Assembly: GCA_002347905.1 (NCBI GenBank)
Contig: DDYJ01000154.1
Span: forward strand, 12,331-18,298
Direction: 5' to 3'
DNA length: 5,968 nucleotides
Source: Comamonadaceae bacterium UBA2237
Lineage (GTDB): Bacteria > Pseudomonadota > Gammaproteobacteria > Burkholderiales > Burkholderiaceae_C
In this document: positions 1-5,968 of the stretch, piece by piece
Layout of the letters: every line of letters starts with the position of its first letter
Position numbering within the stretch: the first letter of the stretch is position 1
Translations under genes and position numbers: made by a program
The notes under the pieces: generated by a model
Seen by the model: only the letters and a program-made list of their open reading frames with translations
The model's database searches: none
What the model was told of the DNA's origin: nothing

Positions 1-48
1 CGCGTGGAACGTTTCCGCAACAAATACGGCAAAACGGCTGCCAAGTAA
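1..48 (+). CDS. 3' end of an unidentified upstream gene (partial)
   Basis: The frame is open from the left edge and ends at a TAA at 46-48. It encodes a basic tail reading RVERFRNKYGKTAAK. A strong intrinsic terminator follows about 20 bases after the stop, which supports this being the genuine end of a transcribed gene rather than a chance frame. I do not recognise the protein from 15 residues. The lysine- and arginine-rich end would suit a small nucleic-acid-binding or ribosome-associated protein, but that is a guess. The next gene lies in the same reading frame, separated by this stop. Confidence 0.6.
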   Translation, partial: RVERFRNKYGKTAAK

Positions 49-67
49 GCCCTTTCGCCTCCTACTC

Positions 68-100
68 AAAGGGCAGCCCGTTTTCGGCGCTGCCTTTTTT
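68..100 (+). terminator. Rho-independent terminator of the upstream gene
   Basis: The stem GGCAGC (72-77) pairs exactly with GCTGCC (89-94). An inner CCG/CGG pairing (78-80 with 85-87) closes a TTTT loop, with C88 bulged. The stem is followed by six T residues (95-100). A GGG and AAA run before the stem can extend the pairing into the T tract. The site lies directly after the stop at 46-48 and before the glycosyltransferase gene, so it probably separates the two transcription units. Confidence 0.88.
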
Positions 101-123
101 GTTTATCGCCTTACGTTTTTTAT

Positions 124-1869
124 TTGCTAACAAATTTGTCACAGTCACACAATCCCACGCCAGCTATCGTTGCGCAAAACGCTGTTCGGCCTTTGCCGCG
201 GTTAGCGCTGTGGCTATTTTGCTTGGCGTATTTGGTTCCAGGCTTAGTCGGCCGAGAACCATGGAAAGGTGAAGAACTCCAAGTATTTGGCCAGATGTTG
301 GCCTTGGCGCAAGGACAAAGCGATTGGTTACACCCAACTGTATGGGGGCAAACCTTACCTTTGGATGCACCCTTAGCCTATTGGATGGGTGCATGGGCTA
401 TTGGTCTAGCGCCAAGTTGGTTGTCTGCCGGATCTGCCGCACGTATCCCATTTGCTTTGTTATTGGCATTGACCTTGTTTAGCACTTGGCAAGGCGCCTA
501 TTACTTGGGGCTTGGTGCGCGCGCGCAACCTGTTGCTTTTGCTTTTGGCGGTGAAGCAAAACCTAAAGACTATGCAAGATCTATTGCAGACAGCGCCACA
601 CTTGCTTTGATAGCCTGTTTAGGTTTGGCATTGTTGTCACACGAAGCCACACCTATGTTGATGCAGTTGTCCTTTTTTGGCTGTGCATTTTTTGGCGCCT
701 CCGCCCTTCCCTACCACCCCATCAAAAGTGCTGTTGCTTTAGTAGTGGCGTTGATGGGTTTGAGTTTGAGTGGCGCACCTACTCTGTCCGTTTTATTGGC
801 CACTGGGGTTGCGTTAATTATTTTCTTTGACAAAGAAAACAAAGATCGCCCAAGACTTCCAATATATGCGTTTGCGTTACTGGCTTGCGCCTTAGGCATT
901 GCAACTACCGCGCATTACTTTGGACTATTTCACTGGCGTCTTTCCACCATGGAAAGAAGTTGGAACGATTGGCGGGGTCTTTTTGATTTGTTGGTGTGGT
1001 TCATGTGGCCTGCTTGGCCTTTGGTGTTGTGGACGCTCTGGCAGTGGCGCCGTCAATGGGTGTCACAAAACTGGAGTCGGCATCTGGTTCTCCCGTTATG
1101 GTTTATGGCGCTGGGCATATGCGTGGCATTGATGACACGCACCGAAGACCAAACTCTGATGTTGGCTTTACCACCCATGGCGACATTGGCCGCATTTGCG
1201 CTGCCAACATTCAGACGCAGCTTCTCCGCTTTTATTGATTGGTTCACACTCATTTTCTTCACCGGTTGCGCTTTCATCATTTGGGTGATTTGGATTGCCA
1301 TGCAGACAGGTTGGCCACCGCAACCTGCGGCTAATGTCGCACGTTTGGCACCTGGCTTCATACCAAGCTTTAGCGGTTTGGCTTTTCTATTTGCGCTAAT
1401 AGCCACCACCCTATGGGCTTGGTTGGTGCGGTGGCGTGTGGGCAGACACCGACAAGCCATGTGGAAAAGTTTGGTGCTGCCATCAGGAGGCGCGGCTCTG
1501 TGTTGGTTGTTACTGATGAGTCTTTGGCTGCCACTTCTGGACTTTGCGCGAAGCTATGTGCCTTGGGTAGAGCAAATTCAGCAAAGCATGAAGACACAAG
1601 ATGCCTCAACACCTGGTTGCCTCATGACCTATGGCCTCAATGTTGGACAAATGACTGCTTTTCACTACCACGGCGGCTTTGAAATAATACCTTTAGACAA
1701 TGCAGAGTCACCGCAAAATGCGTCCTGCCGTTGGCTATTGGTAGACAACGATTCACGACCCGAACTAGCACAAGTAGCGCATATCAAAGAGTGGCGTCGG
1801 GTTGAAACCATTAAACGTCCTGCCAATAAGAATGAAGACGTGACGCTTTACCTGCGGCGCGCGCAATAA
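124..1869 (+). CDS. GT-C / ArnT-like membrane glycosyltransferase
   Basis: This is a 581-residue, very hydrophobic protein with roughly a dozen predicted membrane segments (for example about 26-43, 105-127, 157-175, 219-236, 246-266, 285-307, 318-337, 370-393, 411-435, 448-472) and a soluble C-terminal tail from about 475. The layout matches the GT-C fold of the ArnT / dolichyl-phosphate-mannose mannosyltransferase group, which transfers a sugar from a polyprenyl-phosphate donor on the periplasmic side. The first loop reads REPWKGEEL (44-52), then a W-x-P-T segment near 68-72, LPLDAPLAYW (78-87) and AARIPFALLLALTL (105-118). These parallel the RDE, W-P, D-K-P-P-L-Y-W and A-R-L-P-S-A landmarks of ArnT, although the acidic motif is not canonical. 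Acceptor and sugar are unknown. TTG at 124 is the first possible start after the upstream stop. A second TTG at 136 is equally possible, neither has a clear ribosome binding site, and the first ATG (295) would cut into conserved sequence. A MATE transporter gene follows 6 bases downstream. Confidence 0.75.
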   Translation: MLTNLSQSHNPTPAIVAQNAVRPLPRLALWLFCLAYLVPGLVGREPWKGEELQVFGQMLALAQGQSDWLHPTVWGQTLPLDAPLAYWMGAWAIGLAPSWLSAGSAARIPFALLLALTLFSTWQGAYYLGLGARAQPVAFAFGGEAKPKDYARSIADSATLALIACLGLALLSHEATPMLMQLSFFGCAFFGASALPYHPIKSAVALVVALMGLSLSGAPTLSVLLATGVALIIFFDKENKDRPRLPIYAFALLACALGIATTAHYFGLFHWRLSTMERSWNDWRGLFDLLVWFMWPAWPLVLWTLWQWRRQWVSQNWSRHLVLPLWFMALGICVALMTRTEDQTLMLALPPMATLAAFALPTFRRSFSAFIDWFTLIFFTGCAFIIWVIWIAMQTGWPPQPAANVARLAPGFIPSFSGLAFLFALIATTLWAWLVRWRVGRHRQAMWKSLVLPSGGAALCWLLLMSLWLPLLDFARSYVPWVEQIQQSMKTQDASTPGCLMTYGLNVGQMTAFHYHGGFEIIPLDNAESPQNASCRWLLVDNDSRPELAQVAHIKEWRRVETIKRPANKNEDVTLYLRRAQ

Positions 1870-1875
1870 GCCCCT

Positions 1876-3231
1876 ATGTCCGAGCGCGCGCATATCCTGC
1901 GCCATGCAGGAACGATATTGGTAGGCCAGTTAGCAGTGATGGCGTTTGGAATTACAGACACTCTCGTGGCTGCGCGTTATGCAGATACCGCCCTTGCGTC
2001 CTTGTCGGTAGGTTCTGCAGCATACATTTCTGTACATGTTGGACTGATGGGTATCGTGCAAGCACTGCTGCCTATTTGGGCTGAATTGCAAGGCGCAAAA
2101 AAATACGCTGCAGTTGGCCAATCCGTTCGGCAAGCGTTGTATATCGTCCTGATGACATCTAGCCTTGGTATGGCCGTGTTGTTACATCCCGATACATTTC
2201 TGGATTGGGCGCAAGTCCCAGCACACTTGCAATTAGAGGTGCATGAATACTTGGCGGTTGTGGCGTTTGGTTTGCCAGCTTCACTCTTGTTTAGGTTGTT
2301 TGGCACCTTGAACCAGAGTTTGGGTAGACCGCGGGCAGTGACATTCGTGCAGGTCGCTGGCTTGCTCTGCAAAATACCCTTGTCGATTTTGTTTGTTCTT
2401 GGTGTGCCTGGCTTGTTTGCCCCTATGGGATTGGTGGGATGCGCATGGGCCACATTAGTCGTCAACATGGCAATGGTGGTATCAGCCATTTTGTTGTTGA
2501 GATTGCAAGACTACTACAAGCCCTATGCTTTTTGGCAACGAATGGAAGCGCCCGACTTTGCTGCGCTAGGTCAATTTTTAAAGCTAGGCATCCCCAGTGG
2601 ACTTGCCATTGGGGTGGAAGTGACAGCTTTCACCTTAATGGCTTTATTCATTGCGCGACTGGGTGTTGTGGCTTCTGCGAGCCATCAAATCACATCTTCG
2701 ATGGCGGCATTGCTATATATGGTGCCGCTATCGCTGTCCATCGCTTGTAGTGCAAGAGTCAGTTATTGGTTAGGGGCGAACCAATACCAGTATGCCAAAA
2801 AAGCATTGCGTGATGGACTGACGCTGGTCATCTTCTTTGCATTGCTTTTAAGCCTTCTTTTGGTGTCGTTCCAAAAAGAGGTGGTACTTTTCTATACACA
2901 GTCTCCCGCTGTTGCAGAGCTGGCTGCACAACTACTCTATTGGTTGGCGTGGTACCAACTAGCCGATGCAATGCAAGTATTTTGTGTCTTCGCTTTGCGT
3001 AGTTATCGCATTACGCTTTTCCCCCTTCTGACCTATGCCGTCACCTTGTGGGGCGTTGGATTGGCAGGAGGCTATGCCGTGTCGTATGGGTTTGTCCAGT
3101 TTGACAACTTGGCGTGGCTTCACACAAATTCGCCCATCACTTTTTGGCAAACCAGCACCATTGCCTTGTTACTCACTGTATTGGCATTATTTCCTGTGCT
3201 ATGGTTACTCGCGTATCGAAAAATACGCTAA
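1876..3231 (+). CDS. MATE-family efflux transporter (NorM-like)
   Basis: This 451-residue polytopic protein has the length and about 12 membrane segments expected of a MATE cation-coupled exporter, built as two six-helix halves (about 8-210 and 232-447). The first helix carries GQLAVMAFGITDTLVAARY (17-35), the usual MATE opening with an acidic residue at D28. The second half begins GIPSGLAIGVEVTAFTLMALFIARLG (238-263) and then has ASHQI (268-272). E248 and D364 (in YQLADAMQV) fall where NorM has its acidic cation-binding residues. That alignment is from memory and approximate. The family exports drugs or other organic compounds using Na+ or H+; the substrate here is unknown. The ATG at 1876 lies 6 bases after the glycosyltransferase stop, with no visible Shine-Dalgarno sequence, so translation is probably coupled. 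The TAA stop overlaps the phoR stop on the other strand. It is less likely a lipid or glycan flippase of a neighbouring MOP-superfamily branch. Confidence 0.88.
   Translation: MSERAHILRHAGTILVGQLAVMAFGITDTLVAARYADTALASLSVGSAAYISVHVGLMGIVQALLPIWAELQGAKKYAAVGQSVRQALYIVLMTSSLGMAVLLHPDTFLDWAQVPAHLQLEVHEYLAVVAFGLPASLLFRLFGTLNQSLGRPRAVTFVQVAGLLCKIPLSILFVLGVPGLFAPMGLVGCAWATLVVNMAMVVSAILLLRLQDYYKPYAFWQRMEAPDFAALGQFLKLGIPSGLAIGVEVTAFTLMALFIARLGVVASASHQITSSMAALLYMVPLSLSIACSARVSYWLGANQYQYAKKALRDGLTLVIFFALLLSLLLVSFQKEVVLFYTQSPAVAELAAQLLYWLAWYQLADAMQVFCVFALRSYRITLFPLLTYAVTLWGVGLAGGYAVSYGFVQFDNLAWLHTNSPITFWQTSTIALLLTVLALFPVLWLLAYRKIR
3211..3228. other. stem-loop at the convergent gene ends
   Basis: GCGTAT (3211-3216) and ATACGC (3223-3228) form a perfect 6-bp inverted repeat around a six-base CGAAAA loop containing a GAAA tetraloop-like core. 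It sits in the last codons of the MATE gene and its final base is the first base of the stop-codon overlap. Neither strand has a T tract after the stem, so it is not a standard intrinsic terminator. It could stabilise the 3' ends of the two converging transcripts or be coincidental. Confidence 0.4.
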
Positions 3232-4580
3232 GCGTCCATCACTTGCTTCCAACGTGGCGGTGGAAAAACCAAATTAAAACAAGATCCTTGGCCAGCAATA
3301 CTTGCAATTTGCAACTGACCTCCGTGGCGTTGCATCACATGTTTGACAATCGCCAGACCTAGTCCTGTTCCTCCGGATTCACGCGAACGACTTCTGTCGA
3401 CACGGTAAAACCGCTCGGTGAGCCTTGGCAAATGTTCGGGCAGGATACCTGGGCCAGTGTCCTTGACTTGTAGGTTCAAGTTTCCATCTGCTGATTGGAA
3501 TGCGTGCACCTCAATCCGTCCGCCTTGTGGGGTGTAACGCACAGCGTTACTGACTAAGTTAGAGAGCGCGCTTTGTAACTCGCGTGGTTCGCCTAGAACA
3601 AGGTAGTTTTTGATGGCTGGATCTGTTTCAAAAACAATAACTTGCGCAACTTTGGCTTGAAATAACAAATGAGAGAGCTGCTGGGCCTCGCTCTGACAGG
3701 CGTCCATCAAGTGTGCAAGTGCTATGTGGCTGCTAAATCCAGGAATTGGACTGCCTTCCAGCCGAGACAAGGTGAGCAAATCATCCACCAAGCTTTGCAT
3801 GCGTTGTGCTTGCGAAGCCATAAGAGCAAGATAGCTGTCTTGCTCTTGCGGACTCAGTTTCAAAGTCTGCAAGGTTTCTACAAAACCTGCCAATACCGTC
3901 AAGGGTGTGCGAATTTCGTGCGAGACATTGGCTACGAAATCGCGTCGCATGGCCTCAGCTTGCTCCACTACAGTGACATCACGCGTGATCAACAACTGCT
4001 TGCCCTCACCATAAGGATGGCGTTGAATGGATATACGCAAAGGCATGTTAGGGTTCTTTCCCCTGCCCTCAATCACGATGGGCTCTGCAACATCCGAAGA
4101 GGTCATGTAAGCAGAAAAAATGGGGTCACGCACTAAGTTACCAATGCGTTGCGCAATGTCACGATCAGGCTGGATGCCTAATTGAAAAGCGGCGGTCTGG
4201 TTACACCATTCAATTTGAGAATTTTCATCTAAAAGCACCACCCCGTTAGGAGATGCTTGAATGGCAGAAAGAAAATCTTTTAAACGCTGTTCGCTTGCAT
4301 TAATGGCACGCTCACGTTCGCGCAACAACCTACGTGTTCTGTTAACGACTGCGCCCCACAATCCAAATGTATTGGGAACTTCCGACAAATTACCAGACCG
4401 CAGCCAAGACACAACACGCATACCACGCATGGCATCCCAAAACCACCAAAGCATTGCGCCTACGAAACCACCAAAGATCAAATAAAAAGTGGCTTGTAAC
4501 TCTTGCGATTGCGCCCAAAAATACCCTAAAGTGGCGCCGGCTGAAAGTAAGAGTAGTAAACTAAAAAACCGACCAAACAA
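3228..4580 (-). CDS. phoR: phosphate-regulon sensor histidine kinase PhoR
   Basis: PhoR is the inner-membrane kinase that phosphorylates PhoB when phosphate is scarce. This 450-residue protein (E. coli PhoR is about 430) has two N-terminal membrane helices (about 5-23 and 31-49) with almost no periplasmic loop, as is usual for PhoR. A linker and a PAS domain (about 98-205, including ASPNGVVLLDENSQIEWCN) follow. The dimerisation domain carries the H box FVANVSHEIRTPL with phospho-accepting His221. The ATPase domain has the N box NLVSNAVRYT (341-350), G1 DTGPGI (374-379), the F box ERFYRVDRSRS (389-399) and G2 GGTGLGLAIVKH (403-414). All catalytic motifs are intact. The start is TTG, chosen because a GAGG lies 6 bases before it and because the next ATGs fall inside or beyond the second membrane helix. 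The gene starts 8 bases after phoB, and its TAG stop overlaps the MATE stop on the other strand. Confidence 0.96.
   Translation of the reverse strand: MFGRFFSLLLLLSAGATLGYFWAQSQELQATFYLIFGGFVGAMLWWFWDAMRGMRVVSWLRSGNLSEVPNTFGLWGAVVNRTRRLLRERERAINASEQRLKDFLSAIQASPNGVVLLDENSQIEWCNQTAAFQLGIQPDRDIAQRIGNLVRDPIFSAYMTSSDVAEPIVIEGRGKNPNMPLRISIQRHPYGEGKQLLITRDVTVVEQAEAMRRDFVANVSHEIRTPLTVLAGFVETLQTLKLSPQEQDSYLALMASQAQRMQSLVDDLLTLSRLEGSPIPGFSSHIALAHLMDACQSEAQQLSHLLFQAKVAQVIVFETDPAIKNYLVLGEPRELQSALSNLVSNAVRYTPQGGRIEVHAFQSADGNLNLQVKDTGPGILPEHLPRLTERFYRVDRSRSRESGGTGLGLAIVKHVMQRHGGQLQIASIAGQGSCFNLVFPPPRWKQVMDA
3822..3847. repeat. perfect 10-bp inverted repeat inside phoR
   Basis: AAGAGCAAGA (3822-3831) is the exact reverse complement of TCTTGCTCTT (3838-3847), with the six-base spacer TAGCTG between them. 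Read on the phoR strand it encodes QEQDSYLAL, at about residues 246-254, just after the helix carrying the H box. No T tract follows on either strand. The strength of the stem is directly visible, but any function is unknown and it may simply reflect codon choice. Confidence 0.55.
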
Positions 4581-4585
4581 TATGA

Positions 4586-4591
4586 ACCTCA
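4586..4591 (-). promoter_or_regulatory. Shine-Dalgarno site deciding the phoR TTG start
   Basis: On the minus strand the phoB stop codon runs into TGAGGT, then TCATA and the phoR TTG. GAGG (plus positions 4587-4590) is a good anti-16S match with a 6-base spacer to the TTG at 4580-4578. The site overlaps the phoB TGA, so ribosomes finishing phoB sit on the phoR initiation region, which fits translational coupling. Confidence 0.7.
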
Positions 4592-5287
4592 GGTATCAGT
4601 TGAGACAGAAGCCGTGAGTCTATACCCAACGCCTCTGACTGTCTCCACCATAGCACCTGCGGCTCCTAACGCTTCGCGTAAACGTTTGACATGTACGTCT
4701 ACAGTTCTTTCTTCAATAAATACATGGTCACCCCACACGCGGTCTAGTAACTGACTCCGCGAATGCACACGTTCTGCATGGTGCATCAAGTAGTTAAGCA
4801 ACTTAAATTCCGTAGGTCCCAATCGCAACGGCATGTCTTGGTAGCTGACGCGGTGGGTGGAACCATCCAATTGCAGTGCGCCAATTCGAACCAAATCACT
4901 GGCTTGTTCAGGCGCGCGCCGTCTGAGCACCGCACGAATTCGGGCAAGCAGTTCTTGAGTAGAAAAAGGCTTGGTAATGTAGTCGTCAGCACCAGCATCA
5001 AGACCAGCCACTTTGTCGGGCTCGTCTCCACGCGCAGTCAACATCAAAATAGGTGTGAGTTTGGTGCGTGGGTCAGAACGCCAGCGTTTGGCTAGAACCA
5101 ATCCGCTTTGTCCGGGCAACATCCAATCTAGCAATATGACGTCAGGCAGAACATCATCAATCGCTGCTTGGGCAGCGTCACCATCTTCAGCCAAAACAGC
5201 CAACATACCGTGGTGGCGTAAATTGACAGAAATGAGCTCGGCTATTGCCTTTTCATCTTCGACCACCAATACGCGGGGAATTTTCAT
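4589..5287 (-). CDS. phoB: phosphate-regulon response regulator PhoB
   Basis: PhoB is the cytoplasmic transcription factor that, once phosphorylated by PhoR, binds Pho boxes and activates phosphate-starvation genes. At 232 residues it has the normal length. The receiver domain (about 4-122) has the acidic pair E10-D11, the phospho-accepting Asp54 in ILLDWMLPG, Thr84 in MLTARG and Lys106 in ITKPFS. The OmpR/PhoB winged-helix domain (about 131-225) includes RLGPTEFKLLNYL (155-167), the recognition helix region EERTVDVHVKRLREAL (192-207) and the wing VRGVGYRL (217-224). The HVFIEERTVDVHVKRLR stretch is typical of PhoB itself rather than of other OmpR-type regulators. The ATG lies 9 bases after the phoU stop with no clear Shine-Dalgarno sequence, so coupling to phoU translation is likely. 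The partner kinase phoR follows after 8 bases. Confidence 0.97.
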   Translation of the reverse strand: MKIPRVLVVEDEKAIAELISVNLRHHGMLAVLAEDGDAAQAAIDDVLPDVILLDWMLPGQSGLVLAKRWRSDPRTKLTPILMLTARGDEPDKVAGLDAGADDYITKPFSTQELLARIRAVLRRRAPEQASDLVRIGALQLDGSTHRVSYQDMPLRLGPTEFKLLNYLMHHAERVHSRSQLLDRVWGDHVFIEERTVDVHVKRLREALGAAGAMVETVRGVGYRLTASVSTDT

Positions 5288-5296
5288 ACCGGTGGA

Positions 5297-5968
5297 TCAA
5301 TTACTCGTATTCATGGCGGCTTCAATGTCCGCTAGTGGCGTATGGCGAACGTCTTCGCCCTTAACAATGTAAATGATGAATTCAGCGATGTTTTTGGAAT
5401 GGTCGCCAATACGCTCAATCGCTTTTGCGATGAATAGCAGATCCAAGCTGGCGGAAATCGTGCGCGGGTCTTCCATCATATAAGTGATGAGTTTGCGAAC
5501 AAAACCATCGAACTCTTGATCGATCATGTCGTCTTCGCGCAAGATGGCAACCGCGGTTTGCACATCTAATCGAGCAAAAGAGTCAAGGGCTTTGCGCAGG
5601 AGGCCAGAAGCAAGTTCGCCGCACACGCGCAAATCGGACGAAGGCAAAGCACGGGGTGCAACGCCATCAATGATGGATTTCACCATGCGAGCGATTTTCG
5701 CTGCCTCATCTCCCACGCGCTCTAAATTAGCAGTTGTTTTGGACATAGCCACCAGCAAACGCAGGTCACGGGCAGTAGGCTGGCGGCGACTGATCACCGA
5801 AGCGATTTCGCGGTCAATTTCCACTTCCAATGCATTGACACGGTTTTCTGTGACCAGCACATCGTCCGCCACCTCAACGCTGAAGTTAGAAAGCGCGTAG
5901 ATCGCTTGACGGATTTGCGACTCAACTAAACCACCAATCTCCATGACATTGGTAGAGATTTGATTGAG
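5297..5968 (-). CDS. phoU: phosphate signalling protein PhoU (5' end outside window)
   Basis: PhoU is a peripheral membrane-associated protein that passes the state of the Pst phosphate transporter to PhoR and prevents Pho activation when phosphate is sufficient. The visible 223 residues form two repeated three-helix domains. Each carries the family's metal-binding E-R-x-G-D signature: ERVGDE at about visible residues 83-88 and ERIGDHSKNIAEFIIYIVKG at about 185-204. The frame runs through the right edge: the first ATG in the window (5944-5942) is preceded by in-frame codons reading LNQISTNV, so it is an internal methionine. PhoU proteins are usually about 230-240 residues, so roughly 10-20 are missing. 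The TGA stop at 5297-5299 is 9 bases before phoB, placing phoU first of the three in this operon within the window. Any pst genes would lie upstream, past the right edge. Confidence 0.97.
   Translation of the reverse strand, partial: LNQISTNVMEIGGLVESQIRQAIYALSNFSVEVADDVLVTENRVNALEVEIDREIASVISRRQPTARDLRLLVAMSKTTANLERVGDEAAKIARMVKSIIDGVAPRALPSSDLRVCGELASGLLRKALDSFARLDVQTAVAILREDDMIDQEFDGFVRKLITYMMEDPRTISASLDLLFIAKAIERIGDHSKNIAEFIIYIVKGEDVRHTPLADIEAAMNTSN

Noticed and set aside
136..150. possible Pho box (TTGTCACAGTCACAC) near the glycosyltransferase start
   Set aside because: A Pho box needs two CTGTCAT-like 7-mers spaced 11 bases apart. Here the similar pieces are 6 bases apart and match poorly, and they lie at or after the start codon.
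365..394. 8-bp inverted repeat ATGCACCC / GGGTGCAT with a 14-base spacer
   Set aside because: It is short, widely spaced and inside a coding region, with no T tract or regulatory context. Chance is a sufficient explanation.
1053..1460. 135-codon open frame on the - strand within the glycosyltransferase gene
   Set aside because: It is antisense to a coherent membrane protein and resembles no family that I recognise. Another long antisense frame at 1977-2489 within the MATE gene was rejected for the same reason.
1876..3231. MATE-like gene as murJ or another lipid II flippase
   Set aside because: The G-x-T-D-T opening, the A-S-H-Q-I element and the 451-residue length fit MATE/NorM. MurJ proteins are longer, with two extra helices.
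3669..4136. 155-codon open frame on the + strand opposite phoR
   Set aside because: It lies entirely within phoR, whose protein is fully conserved there, and its translation shows no recognisable domain. It is a shadow of the kinase gene.
5297..5944. phoU starting at the ATG at 5944
   Set aside because: The frame continues through the right edge with PhoU-like residues (LNQISTNV) before this methionine, so it is internal and the gene is truncated by the window.

Overview
The window looks like chromosomal DNA from a betaproteobacterium, most likely a Burkholderiales member near the Comamonadaceae. This rests on the close family resemblance of the PhoU, PhoB and PhoR proteins and on recall of similar GT-C proteins in that family. 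By eye, base composition is about half G+C, low for Comamonadaceae but plausible for freshwater or small-genome lineages. The genus cannot be fixed from this sequence.

Left part, plus strand. The window opens with the last 15 codons of an unidentified gene (stop at 46-48), followed by a clear intrinsic terminator (about 68-100). Next come two membrane-protein genes 6 bases apart. The first encodes a 581-residue polytopic protein of the GT-C / ArnT-like glycosyltransferase type, starting at a TTG near 124. The second encodes a 451-residue MATE-family transporter (1876-3231). They are probably co-transcribed. Whether they share a pathway, for example envelope glycan modification plus export, is only an inference.

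Right part, minus strand. A phosphate-control cluster is transcribed right to left in the order phoU (5' end beyond the right edge), phoB, phoR, with gaps of 9 and 8 bases. PhoR is the membrane-bound histidine kinase, PhoB the OmpR-type response regulator that it phosphorylates, and PhoU the two-domain helical protein that links the Pst phosphate transporter to PhoR and holds the kinase back when phosphate is plentiful. The operon promoter and any pst genes would lie beyond the right edge.

The two blocks converge at 3228-3231, where the stop codons of the MATE gene and phoR overlap by four bases. There is no intergenic terminator, only a short stem-loop just before the MATE stop. Apart from the 75 bases at 49-123 the window is fully coding, with no gene-free stretch above 300 bases. 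I saw no mobile element, CRISPR array, tRNA or rRNA. The region is mostly ordinary core genome. The items worth a second look are the overlapping convergent ends, a perfect 10-bp inverted repeat inside phoR, the two TTG starts, and the little-characterised GT-C/MATE pair. No previously undescribed system is evident.
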